This document shows, in pieces, positions 8,016 to 16,346 of a stretch of DNA of 64,000 bases. Numbering within the stretch: position 1 is the first letter of the stretch; every line of letters begins with the position of its first letter. The position numbers and the translations under genes were made by a program. The notes under the pieces are model-generated. The model saw nothing but the letters and a program-made list of their open reading frames with translations. It made no database searches and was not told where the DNA came from. The DNA is from VBDM01 sp035651815. Lineage in GTDB: Bacteria > Pseudomonadota > Gammaproteobacteria > Burkholderiales > SG8-39. The DNA is taken from NCBI GenBank assembly GCA_035651815.1, contig DASRFB010000133.1, positions 1-64,000 on the forward strand, read 5' to 3'.

Positions 8016-9023
8016 GTGCGACCGCCCGACGCGTGGCTCCGCACGACGCCGGCCGGGCTCCGGGTCGAGCCGGGCGGCTTCGTGATCGACCCGATCGCGC
8101 CGGTCGAGCGCGCGCTCGTGACCCACGCGCACGGCGATCACGCGCGACCGGGGAGCCGCCACGTGCTCGCGACCGCAGAGACGCTGGCGATCATGCGCGC
8201 GCGCTACGGCGACGACGCGTACCGGCAGGGGCAGGCCGCCGCGCCCGGCGAGACGATCGCGATCGGCGGGGTCGCGGTGCGCCTCGTTCCCGCCGGGCAC
8301 GTGCTCGGGAGCGCGCAGGTCGTGCTCGAGCACGGCGGCGTGCGCGTGGTGGTGACGGGGGACTACAAGCGGCGGCGCGATCCCACCTGCGCGCCCTTCG
8401 AGCTGGTCCGCTGCGACGTGCTCGTGACGGAGGCGACATTTGGGCTCCCCGTCTTCCGCCATCCCGACGACCGCGCCGAGATCGCGCGCCTCCTCGCGTC
8501 GCGCGCGGCGTTCCCCGAGCGCGCGCAGCTCGTCGGCGTCTACGCGCTCGGGAAGTGCCAGCGCGTGATCGCGCTCCTCCGGGAGGCCGGATACGAGCGG
8601 CCGATCTACCTGCACGGCGCGCTGGTCGCCCTGTGCGACCTCTACCGCGCGCACGGGGTGGAGCTCGGCGAGCTCCGGCACGCGACCGGCGTCGCGCGCT
8701 CGGAGCTCGCGGGCGAGATCGTGCTCGCGCCGCCGGGCGCGCTCGCCGACCGCTGGACGCGGCGGCTCCCCGATCCGGTCGTCGCGCTCGCGTCGGGCTG
8801 GATGCGGATCCGGCAGCGCGCGCGCCAGCGCGGCGTCGAGCTGCCGCTCGTGATCTCCGACCACGCCGACTGGGACGAGCTGAACGCGACGATCGCCGAC
8901 TCCGGCGCGGCCGAGATCTGGGTGACGCACGGACGCGAGGAGGCGCTGGTCCACCAGGCGAGCGAGCTCGGGCTCGCGGCGCGCGCGCTCGGCTTGACGG
9001 GCTTCGAGGAGGAGGGCTCGTGA
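8016..9023 (+). CDS. Ligase-associated DNA exonuclease, metallo-beta-lactamase fold
   Basis: A 335-residue protein of the metallo-beta-lactamase/beta-CASP group. The metal motif THAHGDH is at residues 36-42, followed by PAGHVLGSAQVVLEHGG, TGDYKRR and a late DHADWDEL. This pattern matches the ligase-associated exonuclease family (TIGR04122), related to SNM1/Artemis nucleases. Its stop overlaps the GTG of the DNA ligase gene by four bases, which strongly supports joint function in DNA end processing and joining. The GTG at 8016 is the first in-frame start after the preceding stop codon and has a weak ribosome site. Confidence 0.88.
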   Translation: MRPPDAWLRTTPAGLRVEPGGFVIDPIAPVERALVTHAHGDHARPGSRHVLATAETLAIMRARYGDDAYRQGQAAAPGETIAIGGVAVRLVPAGHVLGSAQVVLEHGGVRVVVTGDYKRRRDPTCAPFELVRCDVLVTEATFGLPVFRHPDDRAEIARLLASRAAFPERAQLVGVYALGKCQRVIALLREAGYERPIYLHGALVALCDLYRAHGVELGELRHATGVARSELAGEIVLAPPGALADRWTRRLPDPVVALASGWMRIRQRARQRGVELPLVISDHADWDELNATIADSGAAEIWVTHGREEALVHQASELGLAARALGLTGFEEEGS

Positions 9024-10651
9024 AGCGCTTCGCCGCGCTCCTCGATGGGCTGCTCCTTACGCCGTCGAGGAACGGCAAGCTCCGGCTCCTGCGCGAGTAC
9101 TTCGCCGCGACCCCGGATCCCGATCGCGGCTGGGCGCTCGCCGCCCTCACGGCCGAGCTTTCGCTGCCCGAGGTGAAGCCGTCCCGGATCCGCGACCTGG
9201 CCGTCGAGCGCGTCGACCCGGTCCTGCTGCGGTGGTCGTGGGACTTCGTCGGCGACTTGGCGGAGACCGTCGCTCTCCTGTGGCCGGTCGCGCCGGGGCG
9301 CGCGACGGACGGCGATGCCCCGTCGCCCGACGGCGGGCCGTCGCCGAGGCTCGTCGTCGTCGTCGAGCGCCTTCGGAGCGCGACGCGGGCCGAGGCGCCC
9401 GCGCTCCTCGCGGAGCTCCTCGACGCGCTCGACTCGTCGGGCCGCTACGCGCTCCTGAAGCTCGTGACCGGGGAGCTCCGGGTCGGCGTGTCGGCGCGCC
9501 TCGCCAAGATCGCGCTCGCCGAGCTCGCCGCACCGCACGGGATCGCGCTCGACGAGGTGGAGGAGGTCTGGCACGGCCTCGCGCCGCCCTACGGCGGGCT
9601 CTTCGAGTGGATCGAGGGGCGCGCGCCGCGGCCCGCGGTCGCCGAGCGCGCGCGCTTCCGGCCGCTCATGCTGGCGCAGCCGATCGAGGAGGACGAGCTC
9701 GTGTCGCTCGACCCGGCCGCGTACCGCGCCGAGTGGAAGTGGGACGGCATCCGCGTGCAGCTCGTCGCCGGCGAAGGGGTCGCGCACGTGTATTCGCGGT
9801 CCGGCGACGAGATCGGCGGCGCGTTCCCGGAGATCGTCGCCGCGCTCCGCTTCGACGCCGTCCTCGACGGCGAGCTCCTCGTCGGGCGCGACGGCGTGCC
9901 GGCGCCGTTCGGGGACCTGCAGCAGCGGCTCAACCGGAAGACCGTGTCGCGGAAGCTCGCGGAGGAGCTGCCCGCGTTCGTGCGGGTGTACGACATCCTC
10001 TTCGACGGCGGCGAGGACCTGCGCGCGCTCGCGTTCGCCGAGCGCCGCGACCGCCTCGTGGCGTGGTTCGACCGCGTCCGCCCGGAGCGGCTCGACCTCT
10101 CGCCGCTCGTCCCGTTCCGCGACTGGGACGAGCTGCGCGCGCTCTACGCCGGCGTCGGGCCGGGCGCGATCGAAGGCCTCGTGCTGAAGCGCGCCGACTC
10201 GCCGTACGTCGCGGGTCGCCCGAAGGGCCCCTGGTTCAAGTGGAAGCGCGGTCCGGTCCTGATCGACGCCGTGCTCATGTACGCGCAGCGCGGCTCGGGG
10301 AAGCGATCGTCGTACTACTCCGACTACACCTTCGGCGTCTGGAAGGACGGCGCGCTGGTGCCGGTCGGGAAGGCCTACTTCGGGTTCAGCGACGACGAGC
10401 TCCTGCAGCTCGACCGCTGGATCCGCTCGCACACGGTCGCGAAGCACGGCCCGGTGCGCGAGGTCGCGCGCGAGCTCGTGCTCGAGGTCGCGTGCGACGG
10501 CCTGCAGCGCTCGACGCGCCACCGCTCCGGGCTCGCGATGCGGTTTCCGCGGATCCACCGCATCCGGTGGGACAAGCCCGCGGCGGAGGCGGAGCGGCTC
10601 GAGACGCTCGAGCGGATCGTCGAGAAGGCGGCAGCCGGCGCGCGCGCGTGA
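9020..10651 (+). CDS. ATP-dependent DNA ligase (bacterial end-processing type)
   Basis: A 543-residue ATP-dependent ligase. Motif I is EWKWDG with the adenylated lysine at residue 240. An N-terminal helical DNA-binding domain covers about residues 1-200, and the OB-fold end includes LMYAQRGSGKRSSYYSD and RHRSGLAMRFPRIHRIR. The length and the overlap with the exonuclease place it in the TIGR04120-like group found with an exonuclease, an Lhr-like helicase and a phosphoesterase. Here only exonuclease and ligase are present; the gene is followed by a toxin-antitoxin pair. It starts with GTG at 9020, translationally coupled to the exonuclease. Confidence 0.92.
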   Translation: MKRFAALLDGLLLTPSRNGKLRLLREYFAATPDPDRGWALAALTAELSLPEVKPSRIRDLAVERVDPVLLRWSWDFVGDLAETVALLWPVAPGRATDGDAPSPDGGPSPRLVVVVERLRSATRAEAPALLAELLDALDSSGRYALLKLVTGELRVGVSARLAKIALAELAAPHGIALDEVEEVWHGLAPPYGGLFEWIEGRAPRPAVAERARFRPLMLAQPIEEDELVSLDPAAYRAEWKWDGIRVQLVAGEGVAHVYSRSGDEIGGAFPEIVAALRFDAVLDGELLVGRDGVPAPFGDLQQRLNRKTVSRKLAEELPAFVRVYDILFDGGEDLRALAFAERRDRLVAWFDRVRPERLDLSPLVPFRDWDELRALYAGVGPGAIEGLVLKRADSPYVAGRPKGPWFKWKRGPVLIDAVLMYAQRGSGKRSSYYSDYTFGVWKDGALVPVGKAYFGFSDDELLQLDRWIRSHTVAKHGPVREVARELVLEVACDGLQRSTRHRSGLAMRFPRIHRIRWDKPAAEAERLETLERIVEKAAAGARA

Positions 10652-10691
10652 ACGGAGCAGACCGTAGAGGACGCGGCCCGGCTCGCGCGGC

Positions 10692-10719
10692 TTGCGCGCT
10701 GCCGGGACGCGAGTATATT
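10692..10719 (+). promoter_or_regulatory. Likely promoter of the toxin-antitoxin pair, leaderless
   Basis: TTGCGC (10692-10697) and TATATT (10714-10719) are 16 bases apart, a good sigma-70 type arrangement. The ATG at 10728 comes only eight bases after the -10 box and no ribosome site precedes it, so transcription would begin at or next to the start codon. The odd palindrome TGTAACA (10720-10726) inside the AT-rich patch could be the antitoxin operator. Inferred from sequence alone. Confidence 0.55.
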
Positions 10720-10727
10720 TGTAACAT

Positions 10728-10976
10728 ATGCCAACGAGCGTGCACATCCCGAAGCCCTTGCTCGCGGAGGTGGATCGCCGCGCCCGCGAGTTGGGCGTGA
10801 GTCGCAATCGCGTGATCGTGCGAGCGCTCGAGCGCGATCTGCGCGACAGAACCGAATGGTCCCCCCGCTTCTTCGACCGCCTCGCCACGCAGGGGCCGCG
10901 CCACGCAGCCGCCGTCGATGAAATGCTGCACGCGATCCGCGGCGCTCGAACCCGCAAGCGGGCGCCGTCGCTGTGA
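10728..10976 (+). CDS. Ribbon-helix-helix antitoxin
   Basis: An 82-residue protein. The N-terminal strand TSVHIPKPLLAEVDRRARELG and the helix VSRNRVIVRALERDL form a CopG/Arc-type ribbon-helix-helix DNA-binding domain. The C-terminal tail, ending RKRAPSL, would wrap the toxin. The stop overlaps the PIN toxin GTG by four bases, the usual antitoxin-toxin coupling. As in other such modules, it should dimerise, repress its own promoter and neutralise the nuclease. The start ATG lies in an AT-rich patch unlike the surroundings, hinting at autoregulation. Confidence 0.85.
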   Translation: MPTSVHIPKPLLAEVDRRARELGVSRNRVIVRALERDLRDRTEWSPRFFDRLATQGPRHAAAVDEMLHAIRGARTRKRAPSL

Positions 10977-11386
10977 AGTACGTCCTGGATACGAACGCCG
11001 TATCCGGGCTGATGAAGGGAGACGTCTCGCTCATCGAACGACTGCGCCGCGTCGCGCGGGACGAGGTCGCGATGCCCCAGCCCGTCATCGCCGAGGTCGC
11101 GTACGGGCTGGCCCGGCTCGCGCACTCGAAACGGCAGAGGAGCCTCGCGGACATCTTCCGGACCATCTGTGCCGAGCTTGGGCGCTGTCCTTGGACGGAC
11201 GACGTGAGCGCGAGCTTCGGACGCATCAAGTCCGCACTGGAGCGTCGTGGCGAACGGATCGAGGACTTCGATGTCGCGATCGCCGCGCACGCCGTCGCGC
11301 ACGATGCCGTGCTGATCACCGCGAACCGGGCGCACATGGCGCGCATCCCTGGACTCCGCGTGGAGGATTGGACGGCGCCGTCGTGA
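10973..11386 (+). CDS. PIN-domain toxin, VapC family
   Basis: A 137-residue PIN ribonuclease. The acidic active site is visible as D6 in KYVLDTNAVSGL, E41 in PVIAEVAYG, D98/D100 in IEDFDVAIAAHA, and N118 in LITANRAHM. VapC toxins cut tRNA or rRNA and halt growth when the antitoxin is lost. The GTG start overlaps the antitoxin stop, and the length is normal for the family. Base composition is slightly less GC-extreme than the neighbours, compatible with mobility, but no mobile element is visible. Confidence 0.9.
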   Translation: MKYVLDTNAVSGLMKGDVSLIERLRRVARDEVAMPQPVIAEVAYGLARLAHSKRQRSLADIFRTICAELGRCPWTDDVSASFGRIKSALERRGERIEDFDVAIAAHAVAHDAVLITANRAHMARIPGLRVEDWTAPS

Positions 11387-11415
11387 CCTTCAAGGCCTGG
11401 CACGAGTCGAAGCCG

Positions 11416-11462
11416 GCCTACGTGCGACCTCCTGCGTCGCGAAGCTGGTGGACTTCGTAGGC
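11416..11462. terminator. Possible hairpin terminator between convergent genes
   Basis: GCCTACG (11416-11422) pairs with CGTAGGC (11456-11462), and an inner alternative pairs CGAAG with CTTCG. The hairpin lies between the convergent toxin and LLM oxidoreductase genes. There is no T-run, so this is weak evidence. Nothing else is seen in the 159-base gap. Confidence 0.25.
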
Positions 11463-11545
11463 GGGCATGGTCCCCTCAACATCGGCCGGAGCGGCCTACG
11501 GCGACGCGCGCAAGGGTGACGGTCGCGCGTCGGATGTCGAGCTGA

Positions 11546-12391
11546 TCAGCGGACCGCGTTCACCAGGGGCGCGTAGCGGTCGAGGATCGAAACCACCTTG
11601 TCGCGCGACTCGGAGGGCACCGCGAGGATCCCGCGCTCGACGCCGATCTCCTCGAGGCGCTTCAGCTGGTCGGCGTCGGGCGGTGTCCAGAAGAGCGTGA
11701 CCGACAGCGACTTCGGATCGCGACCCGCGGCGCGCGCCTTCGCGTGGAGCTTCTCGATCATGCCCGCGAGGTCGGGCACGGCGAAGCCGATCGGGATCCA
11801 GCCGTCGCAGTAGGCGACGACGCGGTCGAGGCCCTTCTCGTCGTGCGTCCCGAGGAGGATCGGCGGGTGCGGCTTCTGGGCCGGCTTCGGCCACTGCCAG
11901 ATGCGATCGAACTTGACGAACTCGCCGTCGAACGACGCCTCGTCCTCGGTCCAGATGCGCTTCATCGCGAGGATGCGCTCGCGCTGGAGCTTCCAGCGCC
12001 GCTTGTAGTCGGTGCCGTGGTTCTCCATCTCCTCGACGTTCCAGCCGGGGCCGATGCCGAAGAGGAAGCGGCCGTCGGAGAGCGCGTCGAGAGACGACAC
12101 CTCCTTCGCGAGCGTGATCGGGTCGCGCTCGATCACGAGGCAGATGCCGGTCGCGACCTTGAGCTTCTTGGTCACCGCCGCCGCCGCCATCAGCGCGACG
12201 AACGGATCGTGCGAGTGCGAGTACTCCTTCGGCAGCTCGCCGCCGGCGGGGTAGGGGGTTTTCCGGCTCGCCGGGATGTGGGTGTGCTCCGGAAACCAGA
12301 TCGACTCGAAGCCGCGCTCCTCGGCGGCGCGCGCGAAGTCGTCGGGACGGATCGAGTAGTCGGTCGGAAACATCGTCAGGCCGAGCTTCAC
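11546..12391 (-). CDS. LLM class oxidoreductase, probably F420-dependent (TIGR03619-like)
   Basis: A 281-residue luciferase-like TIM-barrel protein. It begins KLGLTMFPTDYSIRPDDFARAAEERGFESIWFPEHTH, continues ATGICLVIERDPITLAKEVSSLDALSDGR and FGIGPGW, and has PPILLGTHDEKGLDRV later; this is the pattern of the Rv2161c-like F420-dependent LLM group. It starts with GTG at 12391 behind AAGGAG at a six-base spacing. Such enzymes move hydride between a deazaflavin or flavin and diverse substrates; the substrate here cannot be inferred. Cofactor F420 use is a family expectation, and no F420 synthesis gene lies in the window. Confidence 0.87.
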   Translation of the reverse strand: MKLGLTMFPTDYSIRPDDFARAAEERGFESIWFPEHTHIPASRKTPYPAGGELPKEYSHSHDPFVALMAAAAVTKKLKVATGICLVIERDPITLAKEVSSLDALSDGRFLFGIGPGWNVEEMENHGTDYKRRWKLQRERILAMKRIWTEDEASFDGEFVKFDRIWQWPKPAQKPHPPILLGTHDEKGLDRVVAYCDGWIPIGFAVPDLAGMIEKLHAKARAAGRDPKSLSVTLFWTPPDADQLKRLEEIGVERGILAVPSESRDKVVSILDRYAPLVNAVR

Positions 12392-12570
12392 GGTGGGCTC
12401 CTTCTGGTTTGGGGAACGGCGGCCACGCTAGCGTCGCCGCCGAGGTGCGACAAACGAACGGACCGCAATTTTCGCCGAGCGAGCGCGGACTCGCCGGCGT
12501 ACGGCTCGTCTGGCATTGCCCGCGGCGGCGGTGAAAGCTGCGACGCCGCCCGGCGACCGCGCGAGGGACC

Positions 12571-13272
12571 ATGCCGAAACGACGACCGACGCTTCCCTTC
12601 GATCTCGACGCCGCGATGGACCGCCTGGCGGCGCGCGACGCTCGCCTCGCGCGGCTCATGAAGGAGACCGCCCGCTTCGAGATCCCGCTCGAGGAGCGCT
12701 CGCCGTACGAGGTCCTTCTCCAGGCGATCGCCTACCAGTCGATCTCCGGGAAGGCGGCCGCGACGATCTTCGGCCGCGTCCGCGATCTCTCGGGGAACGG
12801 GCGGCTGCCGTCGCCCGAGCGCATGATCGCGCTCCGAGCCCCGGTCCTCCGCAAGGCCGGGCTCTCCGCGGCGAAGGTCCTGGCGATGAAGGACCTCGCG
12901 CGGAAGACCGTCGCCGGCATCGTGCCGACCCTCGAGCAGGCGCGCGCGCTCTCGGACGACGACCTGATCGAGCGCCTGGTCTCCGTCCGCGGCATCGGCG
13001 TCTGGTCGGTCGAGATGTTCCTCATCTTCCGGCTCGGACGGCCCGACGTCCTGCCGGTCGACGACCTCGGCGTCCGGAAGGGCTGGTGCCTCACGTACGG
13101 GAAGAAGCACATGCCGTCGGCGCGCGAGCTGCGCGCGTTCGGCGAGCGCTGGCGGCCGTATCGCACGGTCGCGAGCTGGTACATGTGGCGGGCGTGCGAG
13201 CTCGCGGGACCGGCGAAGATGCGGGAGATCGGCCCGGCGCCGCGCCCGGCCGTCAAGCCGAAGGCGCGCTGA
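12571..13272 (+). CDS. DNA-3-methyladenine glycosylase, AlkA-like HhH-GPD protein
   Basis: A 233-residue base-excision repair glycosylase. It has the fold marker PYEVLLQAIAYQSISGKAA near residue 50, the helix-hairpin-helix RLVSVRGIGVWSVEMF, and the catalytic Asp in VLPVDDLGVRKG. It lacks the N-terminal domain of E. coli AlkA, matching the compact AlkA/MAG type that removes alkylated purines. The ATG at 12571 is the first in-frame ATG after a 179-base gap shared with the divergent LLM gene. Its 3' end overlaps the convergent isomerase-like gene by 20 bases. Confidence 0.9.
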   Translation: MPKRRPTLPFDLDAAMDRLAARDARLARLMKETARFEIPLEERSPYEVLLQAIAYQSISGKAAATIFGRVRDLSGNGRLPSPERMIALRAPVLRKAGLSAAKVLAMKDLARKTVAGIVPTLEQARALSDDDLIERLVSVRGIGVWSVEMFLIFRLGRPDVLPVDDLGVRKGWCLTYGKKHMPSARELRAFGERWRPYRTVASWYMWRACELAGPAKMREIGPAPRPAVKPKAR

Positions 13273-14119
13273 GCGGGCCTCGCGCGCGCGCGAGGACTGC
13301 GCGCATCGCTTCGCCGACCCGCCGGGCGACGTCGATCGCCGGCTGGGCCGCGAGCTCTTCCGACCACACCTCCACCGAGACCGGCGCACGGCAGCCGCTC
13401 GCGTCAAGCCGGCGCACGAGCCCTGCGAGGTCGAGCGCGCCCTCGCCCGGGACGAGCCGCCGCGTCAGCGTGGCGCGCATGTAGTCGGGCTCGGGCGCGG
13501 AGACGCGGGGCGAGTCGCTGAGCTGGAGCGCGAGGATGCGATCCCCCGGGACTTCGGCCAGGAGCGCGTCGCCGTTCCGCGTGCGCGCGAGGTGCCACGT
13601 GTCGACGAGGAGCCCGCCGTTCACGCGCCGCGCGGCGCGCACGATCGCGATCGCCGTCGCGAGGTCGAGCGCCGACCCGGGCCAGAACTCGAGGTGGAAG
13701 AGAAGCCCGAGCGCCGAGCCGCGATCGCACACGGCGCCGAACGCGTCGGCGGCGGCGGCGACGTCGAGCGGCTCGCCCGGTCCCTCGACGACGCTCACCG
13801 AGCGCGCGCCGAGCGCGCCCGCGACGTCGAGGATCTCGTCGAGGCTCGCCGCCTTGGGATGGACGGGCGCGCCGGGGCGCCACGTCGAGAGCACCTCGAT
13901 CTCCCCGACGGCAATCGCGTGGTCGGCGAGGAGCGCTCTCAGGTCGCCGTCGGAGAGGCCTTGCTCCCTCGCCTCGCGATGGTCGCGCACCCGGAGCGAG
14001 ATGCCGGCGAACCCCCCCGCTCGCGCCGCGGCGACGCGCTCGCGAAAGGAAGCGCGCGGGAGGGTCCCGACGGAAAGGACGAGGTCGTCCGGCCCGAGCG
14101 ATCCGGTCGTTTCCGGCAC
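13253..14119 (-). CDS. Sugar phosphate isomerase/epimerase-like TIM barrel
   Basis: A 288-residue protein of the AP endonuclease 2/xylose-isomerase-like barrel family. Metal-site motifs appear as GARSVSVVEGPG, FHLEFWPGSALD (Glu), LLVDTWHLARTRNGD (Asp-x-x-His), and the late VSVEVWSEEL (Glu). Relatives act on sugars, inositols or hydroxypyruvate; the exact substrate is unknown. The gene is downstream of the GFA gene on the same strand with a 31-base gap, so the two are probably co-transcribed. The end overlaps the convergent glycosylase gene by 20 bases. Confidence 0.82.
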   Translation of the reverse strand: MPETTGSLGPDDLVLSVGTLPRASFRERVAAARAGGFAGISLRVRDHREAREQGLSDGDLRALLADHAIAVGEIEVLSTWRPGAPVHPKAASLDEILDVAGALGARSVSVVEGPGEPLDVAAAADAFGAVCDRGSALGLLFHLEFWPGSALDLATAIAIVRAARRVNGGLLVDTWHLARTRNGDALLAEVPGDRILALQLSDSPRVSAPEPDYMRATLTRRLVPGEGALDLAGLVRRLDASGCRAPVSVEVWSEELAAQPAIDVARRVGEAMRAVLARARGPLSAPSA

Positions 14120-14150
14120 GCGGGGACGGTCGGCGCTCGGCGGTCCGCTG

Positions 14151-14672
14151 TCAAGCGCCCGGCGCGCGACGCGCCGACCGCCGGCGCACGGCTTCGCGCT
14201 GACGTCGCATGCGCTCCTTGCTCTCGGCCGGCCACACGGCGGCGATCCGGTAGAACGACCGGAACGCCCGCGCGCCTGCCGGAAGCTCGAGCCACTCGAG
14301 CTTCGTGCGCGTGTAGATGTGGACGTCGGGCGCGAGCGCGTCGGGCTCGTCGAGCGTCCCGACGCGGACGAAGAGGGAATCGCGCGAGCCCGAGTACCGG
14401 CTCCAGACGTACGTCCCGCACCGGGCGCAGAAGAACACGTCGTGCGGCCGCCCGCTGCCGCCGGCCAGTCCGTACGACGCCGGCGCGCCGCGCAGCGTCT
14501 CGACGAAGCGGCCTTCGATCCAGGCGTTCAGCACGAATGCGCTCCCGGTGAGGCGCTGGCAGTCGCGACAGTGGCAGGCGTGCACGATGAGCGGCCGCGC
14601 CGCGAGCCGATAGCGGACGGCGCCGCACGCGCATCCGCCGTCGAGCCGGGTCGATGCGGCCGGGGTCTTCAT
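14151..14672 (-). CDS. GFA/CENP-V family zinc protein
   Basis: A 173-residue protein with the three zinc motifs of the glutathione-dependent formaldehyde-activating (GFA/CENP-V) fold: GGCACGAVRY, HACHCRDCQRLTGSAF and FFCARCGTYVW. Members are small zinc beta-tent proteins; most have no proven activity despite the name. The ATG at 14672 follows AGGAAGAG, fixing the start. It is divergent from the AraC-type regulator, with 89 bases between them, so that regulator may control this gene and the isomerase-like gene after it. Confidence 0.88.
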   Translation of the reverse strand: MKTPAASTRLDGGCACGAVRYRLAARPLIVHACHCRDCQRLTGSAFVLNAWIEGRFVETLRGAPASYGLAGGSGRPHDVFFCARCGTYVWSRYSGSRDSLFVRVGTLDEPDALAPDVHIYTRTKLEWLELPAGARAFRSFYRIAAVWPAESKERMRRQREAVRRRSARRAPGA

Positions 14673-14761
14673 CTCTTCCTCCGTCCGCGGTCGCGAGCTG
14701 CTCGACGACGCGCCGCGCGGCAGCCGCGGGCGGCGACGCGGTTTGCTCGTGCCGGCGCGCG

Positions 14762-15718
14762 ATGCCAAGTACACGTCGTCTGTCGTACCCGGCCCGGCGC
14801 CGGGTGACTTGGAGAAAGTTGCGCGCGTCGCGGACATCCGAGCGCGATCCGCTCGCGGTCGCGCTCCGGCGAAAGGCAGAGACCGGTGCGGCCGGCGCCG
14901 CTTGCGGCACCGTCGTCGCCGCCGGCGACGGGTGGAGCGTCCGCGACGTCGTGTGCACCGCGGGACCACGCGACCTGCCGTTCGAGGAGCGCCAGCCGCT
15001 CCCATCGGCGTCGCTCGTCGTGGCGGGGACGTTCGTGTACCGCGGCCCGCGCGGGAGGTCGCTCCTGTCGCCGGGCGCGATCCTGCTCGTGAACGCCGAG
15101 CGCGCCTTCGAGTGCTCGCACCGCCACGGCGAGGGCGATCGCTGCCTCTCGTTCGAGTTCGAGCTCGCCGTCTTCGAGCGGCTCGCGGCAGCGGCCGGCG
15201 CGCGCTCGCCCGAGCTCCGCTGCGATCGGCTCCCGGCGGTGCGCCCGCTCGCGCCGATCGCGGCGCGGGCACGCGCGGCGCTCGACCGACGGGACGCCGG
15301 CGCGTCCGACGCCTTCGAGGAGATCGCGCTCGAGGTCGGCGGCGCCGTGCTGGAGCTCGCGGCCGAGCCGGCGCGGAATGCGTCCGCGCCGTCGGGTCGC
15401 GACCTCGGGCGGATCGCGCGCGTCCTTCGCGACCTGGAATCGCGCATCGCCGAGCGCCACCGCCTCGCCGACCTCGCGGCGGCGGCTGGGCTCAGCCGGT
15501 ATCATTTCCTGCGGACGTTCAAGGCGGTGACCGGCGTCACGCCGCACCAGTGGCTGCTGCGCGCCCGCCTGCGCGCCGCGGCCGAGCGGCTCGTCGCGAC
15601 CGGCGCCCCCGTGACCGAGATCGCGCTCGACGTCGGCTTCGACGACCTTTCCAACTTCATCCGCAGCTTTCGCGCCGAGTTCGGCGCTTCGCCGAGCCGT
15701 TATCGCGCGGCCGCTTGA
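14762..15718 (+). CDS. AraC family transcriptional regulator
   Basis: A 318-residue regulator. The C-terminal third holds two helix-turn-helix units: RLADLAAAAGLSRYHFLRTF and VTEIALDVGFDDLSNFIRSF, with the family ending FGASPSRYR. The N-terminal cupin-like part (LLSPGAILLVNAERAFECSHRHGEGDRCLSFEF) probably senses a ligand. The start is uncertain: ATG at 14762 was chosen, GTG at 14804 is possible, and neither has a clear ribosome site. It is divergent from the GFA/isomerase pair, its likely targets. The finger-histone gene follows 39 bases later on the same strand. Confidence 0.87.
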   Translation: MPSTRRLSYPARRRVTWRKLRASRTSERDPLAVALRRKAETGAAGAACGTVVAAGDGWSVRDVVCTAGPRDLPFEERQPLPSASLVVAGTFVYRGPRGRSLLSPGAILLVNAERAFECSHRHGEGDRCLSFEFELAVFERLAAAAGARSPELRCDRLPAVRPLAPIAARARAALDRRDAGASDAFEEIALEVGGAVLELAAEPARNASAPSGRDLGRIARVLRDLESRIAERHRLADLAAAAGLSRYHFLRTFKAVTGVTPHQWLLRARLRAAAERLVATGAPVTEIALDVGFDDLSNFIRSFRAEFGASPSRYRAAA

Positions 15719-15757
15719 CGCGATCGCCCGCGGGACGCGCGCGATCGGGGAGGGTCG

Positions 15758-16321
15758 ATGGACGAGACGTTCTGGAAGCGCTGCAACACCTGCAAGTCGG
15801 AGATCGGGTTCGCGGCGCCGTACTGGGTGTGCAACGTCTCGACCTGCAACCGGCCGCGCACCGCGCTCGTGTTCTGCACGGTCGAGTGCTGGGACTCGCA
15901 CGTCCCCGTGTGGCGCCACCGCGAGGCGTGGGCGATCGAGAAGCGATCCCCGACGCGCGCCGAGTGGGAAGGGCAGCGCGCAGCGGAGGAGGCGCAGGCG
16001 GCCGCCGCGCCCGCGTCGAGCGCCGGCAGCGCGACGGCGCCGCCTTCCGCGCAACCCGCGCCCGCGCCGTCCGCGCCGCGCGCGGATGCGACCGCGACGC
16101 CGGACGCGGCTCGTGCGCCCGTCAGCCTGGCTGCGGGCGCGCCGCGCGACATCCTGGTCGTCGCGTCCAAGCTCAAGGCGTACATCCGCGCGCGCTCGGA
16201 CATGAACACCTCGGACGCGGTGCTCGAGGTCCTTTCCGACCGGCTGCGCGCGCTCTGCGATCAGGCGATCCGGCGCGCGGCGGAGGCGGGTCGCAAGACG
16301 GTCCTCGATCGCGACTTCTGA
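15758..16321 (+). CDS. Zinc finger - histone fold fusion protein
   Basis: A 187-residue protein in three parts. Residues 9-54 carry C9, C12, C25, C30, C40, C44, H48 and H54, a C-x2-C-x12-C-x4-C-x9-C-x3-C-x3-H-x5-H array like cross-braced two-zinc fingers (ZZ, MYND or HIT type). Residues about 70-128 are a low-complexity Ala/Pro linker. Residues 131-187 read as a histone fold: helix 1 LVVASKLKAYIRARS, loop DMNTS, long helix 2 from DAVLEVLSDRL to RRAAEAG, then RKTVLDRDF with a shortened helix 3. The RKT-x-x-x-D-F end closely matches archaeal and bacterial histones. I infer a DNA-binding or architectural protein. It starts with ATG at 15758, 39 bases after the AraC gene, and converges with gntR. 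Confidence 0.8.
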   Translation: MDETFWKRCNTCKSEIGFAAPYWVCNVSTCNRPRTALVFCTVECWDSHVPVWRHREAWAIEKRSPTRAEWEGQRAAEEAQAAAAPASSAGSATAPPSAQPAPAPSAPRADATATPDAARAPVSLAAGAPRDILVVASKLKAYIRARSDMNTSDAVLEVLSDRLRALCDQAIRRAAEAGRKTVLDRDF

Positions 16322-16346
16322 GCGGCCGGGCCGGCGTCGCGCCCGC

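Noticed and set aside
13253..13272. Overlap between convergent glycosylase and isomerase-like genes as a start-codon error
   Set aside because: Both ends are stop codons in family-consistent frames, so a 20-base tail-to-tail overlap is real and ordinary in so dense a genome.
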